Below, piece after piece: positions 1 through 6,269 of a stretch of 18,800 nucleotides of DNA (the stretch's first letter is position 1; the number at the start of each line of letters is the position of its first letter). A program made the position numbers and the translations under genes. The stretch lies in contig JAHLWV010000016.1 of the NCBI GenBank assembly GCA_019057735.1, forward strand, positions 1 to 18,800, read 5' to 3'. The notes beneath the pieces are model-generated. The model ran no database searches. It worked only from the letters and a program-made list of their open reading frames with translations, and had not been told where the DNA came from. The DNA comes from Promethearchaeota archaeon (GTDB lineage Archaea; Asgardarchaeota; Lokiarchaeia; Sigynarchaeales; SOKP01).

Positions 1-79
1 AAAGTGTAAGAAAAGGAAATGATTTGAATTAAAAATCAAACTTCCGTAAAATCGTTAAAATCGTTAAAAATTATTTATT

Positions 80-87
80 AGGTGGAT
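80..87 (+). promoter_or_regulatory. Shine-Dalgarno sequence AGGTGGAT
   Basis: AGGTGGAT lies just before the ATG at 91. The same GGTGGAT core, at the same distance from the start codon, precedes the RIO1 gene at the other end of the window. That similarity supports a real translation start here. Confidence 0.5.
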
Positions 88-90
88 AAA

Positions 91-243
91 ATGCCTGGTC
101 GAACTGGAACTCATCCATAATCTGGTGTTGCTAATAAGAGTAGTAAAAATTTTCTGCTCTATATTAGCCTACTATTTATTTTTCTTTTTTTAGGATTTAA
201 AACTTATCTGTTCTTTTTTATCCCGAAAATTAGCGAGTGTTAA
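91..243 (+). pseudogene. Small membrane-protein reading frame interrupted by an in-frame TAA
   Basis: A strong Shine-Dalgarno sequence (AGGTGGAT, 80-87) precedes ATG at 91. The frame reads MPGRTGTHP, meets TAA at 118-120, and then stays open for 40 more codons to TAA at 241-243. The part after the stop begins SGVANKSSKN and continues into a strongly hydrophobic stretch (about residues 21-43), which looks like one membrane segment. If codon 10 were a sense codon, the product would be a 50-residue single-span membrane protein with a short polar N-terminus. The frame is the same before and after the stop, so a single base change explains the break. I do not recognise the family. Alternatives are a sequencing error, a recent pseudogene, stop readthrough, or chance hydrophobicity in T-rich DNA. 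Confidence 0.4.
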
Positions 244-359
244 CAGGAAAGTTATTAACGTTTATCATAAAAATTAAATAATACATCATATTGTGTAAAA
301 TGTCTGTTCGATCCGAGATATTTCCATAAATAGATATTCTATATAGAATATCTTGTATT
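244..359. other. Intergenic region, mostly featureless
   Basis: Together with bases 1-90, this AT-rich stretch has no gene I can support. Near its right end it contains the perfect palindrome described separately. A short tandem repeat of AAAATCGTT lies near positions 48-66. Confidence 0.5.
332..353. repeat. Perfect 22-bp palindrome after the pantoate kinase gene
   Basis: The half-site AGATATTCTAT is followed directly by its exact reverse complement. It lies 6 bases beyond the stop codon of the minus-strand pantoate kinase gene. It could act as a transcript 3' stem or as a binding site for a dimeric regulator. There is no clear U-tract after it on the minus strand, so a classical terminator is not well supported. 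Confidence 0.6.
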
Positions 360-1328
360 TTATTTCCCTTTTTCTATAACTTTTATAGTATGCTCATTAT
401 TAATTGCTAAGTTAAATGTTTTTATGTCGGGTTCATATGTATTATAGATTTCAAACACTTCCTTCTCATCTCCTTTTTTGCAAAAAGCATACACAGAGCG
501 ACCTAATTGATTCATACTTGCTCCTATGATATCTAATTTGCGTAATTCTGTAAGTAAATCCTTAGTTTTATCTAAATTTAAAATCTCCATAATTTGTGTA
601 TTTTCTACAAATTCATATGATGTATTAACAAAATTCTTGTAATTGAGTTCTAATAATAACTTGTTTAAAGCGAATTTACCTGCTTTTTTTATGCTTAAAC
701 TCAACTTTTCATCTGATAATATAGATTTGGTTTGTATAGCTCCAAAAGAGCCACAAATGACCAAAAGATCTTTAGGACTCGTTAAACGCTCGTAGTTACA
801 TGGATACCCTGGTTCTTTTAAAACACACAAACCTCTTCCTAATTGACCACAAACAGTTCCCAAACCCGTTCTATTAACAACTTCAGCAATATGAGCTATC
901 CTTCCGCTTTCCAAACGTGTCAAATTTAAGTTTAAGAGTTTATTCAAACCAAAAATCGTACCTAATGCCCCCGAACCGCTAGCTCCATACCCACAACCGA
1001 CGGGTAAATCAAAAAAATGCTCGATTTTTACGTTAATAGGATAATTAATTAGTTTTCTAATCTGATCGAAAATAAAATATGTTGTTTCGGCTTTATTATC
1101 TAATTTTTCGCCATTAATAAAAATTATACATTTACTTTCTTCTTCCTTCTCGAGTTTTCTATAAGAAATTACGGTTTTCCCCATCCCACTTACGTTAAAA
1201 CCGGCTCCACGGGAACCAATTCTTTCCGGATTTTTAATTGGAATCCCGTTTTCTTTATCTACAATTTCAAAAAACCCCGAAATACGGTGGGGAACTTCAA
1301 CAATTATTTTGTTTGTATCACTTACCAT
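360..1328 (-). CDS. Pantoate kinase (GHMP kinase family)
   Basis: This enzyme is expected to phosphorylate pantoate to 4-phosphopantoate, the archaeal route into coenzyme A. The 322-residue protein has the GHMP-kinase ATP-binding loop PVGCGYGASGSGALG at about residues 109-123. An N-terminal start IIVEVPHRISGFFEI matches the P-x-R-x-S-GFF(E) pattern of archaeal pantoate kinases. The segment with RIGSRGAGFNV (about 37-46) is also typical. The length is within the usual 280-320 range for the family. It is transcribed away from the UMP kinase gene across a 72-base AT-rich gap. Another GHMP kinase is possible, but the N-terminal motifs favour pantoate kinase. Confidence 0.85.
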   Translation of the reverse strand: MVSDTNKIIVEVPHRISGFFEIVDKENGIPIKNPERIGSRGAGFNVSGMGKTVISYRKLEKEEESKCIIFINGEKLDNKAETTYFIFDQIRKLINYPINVKIEHFFDLPVGCGYGASGSGALGTIFGLNKLLNLNLTRLESGRIAHIAEVVNRTGLGTVCGQLGRGLCVLKEPGYPCNYERLTSPKDLLVICGSFGAIQTKSILSDEKLSLSIKKAGKFALNKLLLELNYKNFVNTSYEFVENTQIMEILNLDKTKDLLTELRKLDIIGASMNQLGRSVYAFCKKGDEKEVFEIYNTYEPDIKTFNLAINNEHTIKVIEKGK

Positions 1329-1355
1329 ATCCAGTAAATATTTACTTGACCCAAT

Positions 1356-1375
1356 TTAATTATATATTAATTAAA
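1356..1375. promoter_or_regulatory. Divergent TATA-like promoter region
   Basis: An AT-only stretch with TATATATTAA (1361-1370) sits between the divergent pantoate kinase and UMP kinase genes. For UMP kinase it lies about 35 bases before the ATG, giving a predicted leader of roughly 10 bases. The sequence is nearly symmetric, so it could serve both directions. Confidence 0.4.
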
Positions 1376-1400
1376 AAATAAAAGTCAATTATAGTTTATT

Positions 1401-2108
1401 ATGACAAAGAATATTGTGATAAAGTTTGGGGGCTCTCTTCTATTTTCTGAAGGGGGAACTATAAATTATGAGAAAATTACTGAATTTTGCGATTTAATAA
1501 AAAACGACAGAAATTACGATTCAATCGTTATCGTGTGTGGAGGAGGAAAGATAGCTAGACGATATATTGAAGCAGTAAGAGAATTTACTGGGAATGAAAT
1601 ATTATGTGATATGATAGGAATTGATATATCGAGAATAAACTCCCGGCTAATCGTAGCTAACATGAAAGAATTTGCTTATCCTCAGGTTCCAGAATCATTT
1701 AAAGAATTATCGACAGCGATCATTACTAGTAAAGTTGCAGTAATGGGAGGATTACAACCGGGGCAATCAACAACTTCTGTAGCTATTCAAATAGCAGAAT
1801 TTCTAAAAGCAGAGCGTTTAATAATCCTTACTGATGTTGATGGCATCTACGATAAAGATCCAAATGTATTTGATGACGCAAAATTATTGAGAGAACTTAA
1901 TTACGATTCCCTTCAAAAAATTATTTTGGAAATATCCGGTGATAACCAAGCTGCGGCAGGAGAATATAGGATTTTTGACGCAGTTTCTTTGCAGATATTA
2001 AAAAGAAGTAATGTTGTTGTATCGGTAATTTCGGGCTCGAACCTAGATCAGTTTAAAAAATTATGGAATGACGAAAAAGCGAATGTAGGCACAACAATCA
2101 CGAAATAA
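1401..2108 (+). CDS. pyrH: UMP kinase, archaeal type (amino acid kinase fold)
   Basis: This enzyme converts UMP to UDP using ATP. The 235-residue protein has the amino-acid-kinase signatures in order: KFGGSL (8-13) for phosphate binding, CGGGK (46-50), GGLQPGQST (116-124) where archaeal UMP kinases have their nucleotide-binding Gly/Pro-rich loop, and TDVDGIYDKDP (144-154). The length matches archaeal UMP kinases (about 225-235). There is no obvious ribosome-binding site, and a TATA-like element close upstream suggests a very short leader. A poly-T stretch follows the stop codon. Confidence 0.9.
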   Translation: MTKNIVIKFGGSLLFSEGGTINYEKITEFCDLIKNDRNYDSIVIVCGGGKIARRYIEAVREFTGNEILCDMIGIDISRINSRLIVANMKEFAYPQVPESFKELSTAIITSKVAVMGGLQPGQSTTSVAIQIAEFLKAERLIILTDVDGIYDKDPNVFDDAKLLRELNYDSLQKIILEISGDNQAAAGEYRIFDAVSLQILKRSNVVVSVISGSNLDQFKKLWNDEKANVGTTITK

Positions 2109-2116
2109 CTTTTTTT
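2108..2116 (+). terminator. Poly-T stretch after UMP kinase
   Basis: A run of seven T begins within a few bases of the UMP kinase stop codon. Archaeal RNA polymerase commonly terminates at such U-tracts. No stem-loop is seen. Confidence 0.35.
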
Positions 2117-2189
2117 ATAATAAAATATTAAAATTTAGCACATTTTTCTAACATAGAAATTAAAAACTTAACACTAGAGTAAAAAGAGA

Positions 2190-2420
2190 ATGTCTCAACC
2201 TACTTGGAAAGACCAAATAAAAAAAAAATGGGGCCCTCATAGCCATTGCCCTATTTGCGGAAAAGCAATGCCAACAGATAAGCAATTTTGTAGCCAAAAC
2301 TGTCGAGATAATTACCACGGAACCCAAAAAAAGCAGAAAAAAAAAAGCAGAATTCAAATGATATTCATGTTTGGTTTGATGGCAGTTGTTTTCGTATTCA
2401 TGTTTCTTTTCACAGGGTAA
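2190..2420 (+). CDS. Small Zn-ribbon protein with C-terminal membrane helix (DUF2116-like)
   Basis: The 76-residue product has a CPICG...CSQNC cluster (Cys 20, 23, 34, 38), which should bind one zinc. A Lys-rich linker (about 47-54) follows, then a single hydrophobic segment at about residues 57-75 that runs to the C-terminus. This is a tail-anchored layout with the Zn ribbon expected on the cytoplasmic side. It resembles the short archaeal DUF2116 proteins, whose function is unknown. A weak AGAG precedes the ATG. A second protein of the same layout lies at 3992. Confidence 0.75.
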   Translation: MSQPTWKDQIKKKWGPHSHCPICGKAMPTDKQFCSQNCRDNYHGTQKKQKKKSRIQMIFMFGLMAVVFVFMFLFTG

Positions 2421-2456
2421 AAATCAAGCAAAATTGTGCATCCCTTTTCTATTTGA

Positions 2457-2462
2457 TATAAA
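2457..2462 (+). promoter_or_regulatory. TATA-like element before tRNA-Leu
   Basis: TATAAA lies about 38 bases before the first base of the tRNA. This would put the transcription start roughly 12 bases before the mature 5' end, to be removed by RNase P. Confidence 0.4.
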
Positions 2463-2497
2463 CTTGGAAGTAATTCGACAAATAGCACCTTAGGATT

Positions 2498-2616
2498 GCA
2501 GGGATAGCCAAGCGGTCAACGGCGGTGGACACAATCGAGAACACATAATATGTTCTCGAGCCACACTCAAGATCCATTGACATAGGTCTACAGGGGTTCA
2601 AATCCCCTTCCCTGCA
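2498..2616 (+). tRNA. tRNA-Leu (anticodon CAA) with a 36-base intron
   Basis: The acceptor stem GCAGGGA (2498-2504) pairs with TCCCTGC (2609-2615), followed by discriminator A; CCA is not encoded. The D-stem is GCC/GGC and the T-arm is AGGGG-TTCAAAT-CCCCT. The variable region is long (2578-2591, with a GAC/GTC stem), as expected for a class II tRNA. The anticodon stem is GTGGA (2525-2529) with TCCAT (2573-2577). The joined loop CTCAAGA has U33 and anticodon CAA at 2568-2570, so it reads UUG. The only way to form this loop is to remove 2531-2566, giving an 83-base mature tRNA. Confidence 0.93.
2531..2566 (+). other. tRNA-Leu intron at non-canonical position 32/33
   Basis: The intron holds a perfect 9-bp hairpin (TCGAGAACA with TGTTCTCGA). 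GTGG of the 5' exon can pair with CCAC at the intron's 3' end, giving the 4-bp central helix of a bulge-helix-bulge motif. Both flanking bulges read AC and then the cut (AC^A and AC^T), as expected for the archaeal splicing endonuclease. The canonical position 37/38 would not give a valid anticodon loop. The outer helix is poor, so this is a relaxed motif. Confidence 0.8.
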
Positions 2617-2679
2617 TCTTTAATATTTACAAAAAGTATAGAAACTCGTAATTTATTTCTCGATTATTTATTACTTCAT

Positions 2680-3039
2680 TTAGCTCTGAGAAATTTCAAT
2701 TAATGCTTCCTTCAGTAATTCCATTAAAGGTTTGATAACATCTTGATCTTCTTTGATGTGTTTTAAAAAAAGTAGCAGCAACACGGGCTCTTTAAGGTCG
2801 GAAGACATCTTTTCGACAATAATCTTACTTAAAATTTTACTTTGAACTCCAAATATTTGGTGAGAAGCAGAAGAAGTTTTCATATTCTCAATTACAGCAG
2901 GGATTCCTAATGTTACGGTTCCGATACCCATACCCTCTTCATCGGAAATAAGTACGAGATAGCTTTTTACTAATTTAAAAATAGAAATATGCAAATAAAT
3001 ATTGTCTATTTTTTTTCGTTTTTCAATAAGTGGTTTCAT
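2680..3039 (-). CDS. Candidate PAC3/PAC4-like proteasome assembly chaperone
   Basis: The 119-residue protein has no recognisable sequence motif. Its predicted order of elements and several local patterns match eukaryotic PAC3/PAC4 (PSMG3/PSMG4). These are a strand pair IYLHISIFKL...SYLVLISDE (14-34), a strand GTVTLGIP (40-47), then SSASHQIFG (56-64). A helix follows (about 66-83), then a strand VLLLLFLK (86-93) and a C-terminal helix (about 99-117). This is the single-domain alpha/beta fold of those chaperones. The gene starts 20 bases after the aldolase gene, probably as its operon partner, with GTGAT about 8 bases before the ATG. A PAC2-family gene lies 4.4 kb away. The assignment is from pattern only and could be wrong. 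Confidence 0.45.
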   Translation of the reverse strand: MKPLIEKRKKIDNIYLHISIFKLVKSYLVLISDEEGMGIGTVTLGIPAVIENMKTSSASHQIFGVQSKILSKIIVEKMSSDLKEPVLLLLFLKHIKEDQDVIKPLMELLKEALIEISQS

Positions 3040-3059
3040 TTTAATGTATCACTTTGCTC

Positions 3060-3878
3060 CTAAAACTTAGAGTTTTTAATCCCAATTTCTCTAATGGCTT
3101 CACTTGCTTCGTAATTTTTATGAACAACTAAATATAATGCTTTTACAACTTTTGTGGGATCTTCTGCTTGAAACACATTTCTTCCAAACGCCACACCTGC
3201 TCCACCAACTTCTATGGATTGTTTTGTTACTTCTAAAAGTTCTCTCACACTTGCCTTTACACCTCCAGCTATAATAACAGGCGCCATACATCCAGCAACA
3301 ACTTCTTTAAAAGAGTCAGGATCTCCTGTCCAATTTGTTTTTACTATATCTGCTCCAAGCTCCGCAGCAACTCTTGCGGCAATTTTAACAACATGAACAT
3401 CGTACTCGTTATCAATATTTTCTCCGCGAGGATACATCATTGCCAAAAGTGGCATCCCGAATTCTCTACACTCGCGCGAAACACTTCCTAAAATTTCTAA
3501 CATTTCTGGATCAGTTTTTGTTCCAATGTTAATGTGTAAAGATACACCGTCAGCACCCAATTTTACAGCTTCCAATACGTTATTTACTAAGACCTTGTAA
3601 TTTGATTCTGGGCTTAACGATGTGGATCCGGATAAGTGTAGTATTAATCCGATATCCGGGCCGTATCCCCTATGCCCATAAAGTGGAATCCCAACATGTC
3701 CTAAAACCGCATTAGCGCCACCTAAGGCAATTTTGTTAACAATTTCTCCTAAATTTCTTTCTATTCCTTTAATAGGTCCTAATGTTAATCCATGATCCAT
3801 AGGAACTATAATAGTTCTTTTTGTTTCTCTATTAAATATTCTTTCTAACCTAATACTTTTGCCTATGTAACCAGAAAT
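3060..3878 (-). CDS. 2-amino-3,7-dideoxy-D-threo-hept-6-ulosonate synthase (MJ0400-type, DhnA-family aldolase), ATT start
   Basis: This class I aldolase makes the C7 precursor of dehydroquinate in archaeal aromatic amino acid synthesis. From MDHG onward it matches MJ0400: HRGYGPDIGLILHLSG, a MMYPRG motif holding the catalytic Tyr (about residue 149), and ADIVKTNWTGD holding the Schiff-base Lys (about 180). The first ATG (3800) would cut off the conserved segment GKSIRLERIFNRETKRT and IIVP. That segment is present upstream in frame, with no ATG, GTG or TTG before the preceding stop. An ATT at 3878 has GGTGA 7 bases upstream and gives 272 residues, close to MJ0400. A fructose-bisphosphate aldolase role is the main alternative. 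Confidence 0.85.
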   Translation of the reverse strand: MSGYIGKSIRLERIFNRETKRTIIVPMDHGLTLGPIKGIERNLGEIVNKIALGGANAVLGHVGIPLYGHRGYGPDIGLILHLSGSTSLSPESNYKVLVNNVLEAVKLGADGVSLHINIGTKTDPEMLEILGSVSRECREFGMPLLAMMYPRGENIDNEYDVHVVKIAARVAAELGADIVKTNWTGDPDSFKEVVAGCMAPVIIAGGVKASVRELLEVTKQSIEVGGAGVAFGRNVFQAEDPTKVVKALYLVVHKNYEASEAIREIGIKNSKF

Positions 3879-3885
3879 AGTTTAT

Positions 3886-3890
3886 TCACC
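3886..3890 (-). promoter_or_regulatory. Shine-Dalgarno GGTGA for the ATT start
   Basis: On the minus strand GGTGA is followed by 7 bases and then ATT. It is complementary to the 3' end of archaeal 16S rRNA. It is the main sequence evidence for initiation at the ATT codon of the aldolase gene. Confidence 0.55.
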
Positions 3891-3961
3891 AATAAATCAA
3901 TGGTTTTATAATTAAATTTAACTATAGAATATATATTATAATAGTTAGCATTTTTTTAATT

Positions 3962-3970
3962 CTTTTAAAA
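3962..3970 (+). promoter_or_regulatory. TATA box for a leaderless gene
   Basis: CTTTTAAAA is centred about 25 bases before the ATG at 3992, the spacing at which archaeal transcription would start at or next to the start codon. No Shine-Dalgarno sequence is present. Confidence 0.45.
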
Positions 3971-3991
3971 CAAACTCGTTATTAAAATTGA

Positions 3992-4216
3992 ATGTTAGAA
4001 TTCAAAGACGATCATTCGATTAAAGAAAATAATGGAAATATTTATTGCTATAATTGTGGCAGTAAAATTGCTAATATTAATCTTAAATATTGCATAAATT
4101 GTAATACGATATTAAATCCAAACGATTTAAAGTGGAGAAACAGTTTTATTTATTTTATCAGTTTGCTATGCCTAATTCCAATCCTAATCGCGCTTTTTTC
4201 TAGCTGGTTGTCTTAG
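3992..4216 (+). CDS. Small Zn-ribbon protein with C-terminal membrane helix
   Basis: The 74-residue product has a zinc ribbon of two knuckles, CYNC (Cys 19, 22) and CINC (Cys 34, 37). A hydrophobic segment follows (about 51-71) and ends near the C-terminus. The Zn ribbon should face the cytoplasm as in other tail-anchored proteins. It is a separate sequence from the similar-looking protein at 2190, so convergent layout is as likely as duplication. A TATA box about 25 bases before the ATG suggests a leaderless message. The function is unknown. Confidence 0.65.
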   Translation: MLEFKDDHSIKENNGNIYCYNCGSKIANINLKYCINCNTILNPNDLKWRNSFIYFISLLCLIPILIALFSSWLS

Positions 4217-4312
4217 CCTTAATATATCGTCTTCAAACATGTTTTCATAGCTAAAGAATGTAATTCAACCGTTTAATAAATGGGGTTTAAATTAGAAACG
4301 ATATAAACAAAT

Positions 4313-4819
4313 TTATTCAGGAGAAAAAACTACATCGGAAATTCGTTGCCTACGTATGTCAAAATCATGATCGAGATGAAGAGTAATACAATGTTGGTCC
4401 TTCATGTTAAAATTACTATGAACATAGCTTATTGGAACGATAGGTAAATCAGATTTAATGACATAATCTTTAGGGATGGGTACTGGAATTATTTCTTTAC
4501 ACCGTTCACAATTTACTAAAACAACTTTAATTTTATCAGATTCTAAGCTTTTCAATTTTTGTAAAAGATCAGCAGATAACCCTGGAGAATTAACTGTTAG
4601 TTTATTCTTCTTTTTTGGCGATTCTGGAACTAATGGGATTCCTAATTCGACATCCTCTACAGTTGAGAAATCTAAATTTGATTTATCAATATTTTTCTTT
4701 TTTTCAATAAAAGATTTCTTCATGTCCTTTTTTTTTTTTCTGGAAAATTTAGGATTTGACTTAGGAGTTGTATCTTTGATTGCTGTAGGTTTTTTATTGT
4801 CTTTATTTGGATTTTCCAA
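4313..4819 (-). CDS. Lys-rich protein with C-terminal CxxC domain, unknown function
   Basis: The 168-residue product starts at TTG with AGTGAT a few bases upstream. Residues 1-75 are rich in Lys, Pro, Ser and Asn and probably disordered. Residues 95-168 look folded: VNCERCKEI (Cys 104, 107), then IPVPIPKDYV, LPIVPISYVH, and a C-terminal HCITLHLDHDFDIRRQRISD rich in His and Asp. The Cys/His content could bind a metal. A run of twelve A lies inside the coding strand (around 4728-4739), where slippage could change the frame. The gene follows the profilin/roadblock-like gene by about 90 bases on the same strand and may be its partner. I do not recognise the domain. Confidence 0.6.
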   Translation of the reverse strand: MENPNKDNKKPTAIKDTTPKSNPKFSRKKKKDMKKSFIEKKKNIDKSNLDFSTVEDVELGIPLVPESPKKKNKLTVNSPGLSADLLQKLKSLESDKIKVVLVNCERCKEIIPVPIPKDYVIKSDLPIVPISYVHSNFNMKDQHCITLHLDHDFDIRRQRISDVVFSPE

Positions 4820-4906
4820 TTATATCACTATATTTGAAATTATTCGATTTCTATAATAATATCGTTCGTAAATCATTTATATCTTTGTACTCAAGCTCGT
4901 GAGAAC

Positions 4907-5515
4907 CTAAACTCCAAAAATCTGCCTTAGTTCAGAATATATTTTTGAAAGCTCTGATATGATAGGTGTGTTGTTTTGTTGAAGATAATAATTAATGTAT
5001 CCCGAAAGACCCTCGCTGTCTTTAATCCATTCTAAAAACGACTGAACCTCGCCCTTCAGTTGAGGATCTATGTTTGCTGCAACACTTGGCTGACCCTTTC
5101 CACCAGCAGTGCCTAATTGGCTATTAGGATCGATGAAAGTTTTTTTTGAGCTTAATTCTGAAACTGCTCTTGCGGTATCCATTGTAGCACCCATAGGTTC
5201 CCCATCTGGCTCGAGATAAACAAGTATTTTATGTTCTTCGTCTTTCGACCCAATAATGTGTCCTTCACCTCGAATTGAAGTGGCAACTAGTCTCTCTGAC
5301 GTACACTGAAGAACTGAATATTTCACACCTGATACCATTACGAATCTTGCATTCAGACTATTCCAACTAGATATTACTTTACCGACATCGGAACTAATAT
5401 CCCAATTATCTGTTGAGTGAAGAATATTGTCTCTTCCTTGAATTACAGCGGCAGCGATAATGCTTGGATCTTTTTGTAATAAATTGTGAACAACAGTAGC
5501 TGGATCATTTGGCAT
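4907..5515 (-). CDS. Profilin- or roadblock-like protein with helical C-terminal extension
   Basis: The 202-residue product has an alpha/beta domain at about residues 1-120. It runs: helix, strand AAAVIQGRD, strand ILHSTDNW, helix (DVGKVISSW), then strands around FVMVSGVKYSVLQ, ERLVATSIRG and HKILVYLEPDG, and a final helix. This order fits both the roadblock/LC7 and profilin folds. The G-x-KY-x-V-x-Q segment followed by RG-x-G and an EP near the last strand recalls profilins, while the overall helix pattern also fits MglB-like roadblock proteins. A linker follows, then a helical tail (about 140-202). I chose the ATG at 5515 because GGAG lies 6-7 bases before it. An in-frame TTG at 5527 lacks that support. 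Confidence 0.55.
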   Translation of the reverse strand: MPNDPATVVHNLLQKDPSIIAAAVIQGRDNILHSTDNWDISSDVGKVISSWNSLNARFVMVSGVKYSVLQCTSERLVATSIRGEGHIIGSKDEEHKILVYLEPDGEPMGATMDTARAVSELSSKKTFIDPNSQLGTAGGKGQPSVAANIDPQLKGEVQSFLEWIKDSEGLSGYINYYLQQNNTPIISELSKIYSELRQIFGV

Positions 5516-5618
5516 TTTTTTCTCCAAATTTTTCGATTAAAATATCCTATACAGAAATAATAATAATAATAGTATAAATATAATTATAAAATTTGTATTA
5601 AAATTTGTGTTTAATGAT

Positions 5619-6089
5619 CTATTCTTCTTTTGATGTCTTAATATTGATTCTTCCAAACTTAGGTTTATGTTGAACTTTGTTACTGTTATCGATCGAATTA
5701 TTCATAGAACTATTTATGTTTTGGAATGACAGTTTATTACTAGAAAACATTTTGTGTTCTAAGTCGTTTTTTCTTTGTGCATTAAAGTGATCTTTTAAGG
5801 AACCTTCATCTCTAAACATTTTTCCACACACAGCACAACTATAATATGGTTCTCCTAATAGACCTTTAGGTGTTTTAACAACAATTGGGAATTTTTTTCT
5901 CCCCTTCAATAAGCCCCCCTCTTTCTGACACCTATGTCTTATTAATTTTCCATACGGGGGGTATTGAAAAAACATTTTACTTCCATGAGTACATTCCCAG
6001 TATAAAACATCAGCTCCGCACTTTTTACAAACAGTTTGAAAAGATCGAAGATAGCAGTGTTTTCCGTGACTTTTATAAAAATGTCGCAT
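5619..6089 (-). CDS. Protein with two zinc-binding modules, unknown function
   Basis: The 156-residue product opens with CKKCGADVLYWECTHGSK followed by MFF and a Pro/Tyr/His/Cys stretch (about residues 21-54). This resembles a Zn module seen in prokaryotic proteins with a C-x2-C, FW/FY, GS(R/K)VFF and PxH-x-C pattern. A second module, CAVCGKMFRDEGSLKDH (about 86-102), is a classical C2H2 finger up to its first His. Its next His is 11 residues later (DLEHK), longer than the usual 3-5 spacing. The last 45 residues are Asn/Ser-rich and probably disordered. A role in nucleic acid or protein binding is likely but not shown. Confidence 0.6.
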   Translation of the reverse strand: MRHFYKSHGKHCYLRSFQTVCKKCGADVLYWECTHGSKMFFQYPPYGKLIRHRCQKEGGLLKGRKKFPIVVKTPKGLLGEPYYSCAVCGKMFRDEGSLKDHFNAQRKNDLEHKMFSSNKLSFQNINSSMNNSIDNSNKVQHKPKFGRINIKTSKEE

Positions 6090-6269
6090 TATATAATTAG
6101 AAATTTCTAACTTATTAAAATTTTTTGATGAAACGAGATAAGCTAATTTTTTAAAAGAGGTTTTTTATTAACTGATAAATCCATAAAACGCAAACATTTA
6201 AATGTATGATTTTAATTATAGAAATTAAGGAACTGAACTTTATGTGGGTATAAGTAATTGGATCTTTCA

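Noticed and set aside
48..66. A tandem repeat of AAAATCGTT.
   Set aside because: Only two copies of a short AT-rich unit; no partner feature supports a function.
2521..2580. Reading the tRNA-Leu intron at the canonical 37/38 site.
   Set aside because: It would give A at position 33 and a pyrimidine at 37. Only removal between 32 and 33 yields U33, the CAA anticodon and G37.
4476..4856. A plus-strand frame with Phe-rich runs over the Lys-rich gene.
   Set aside because: The Phe runs are the antisense of the Lys codons; there is no ribosome-binding site or recognisable domain.
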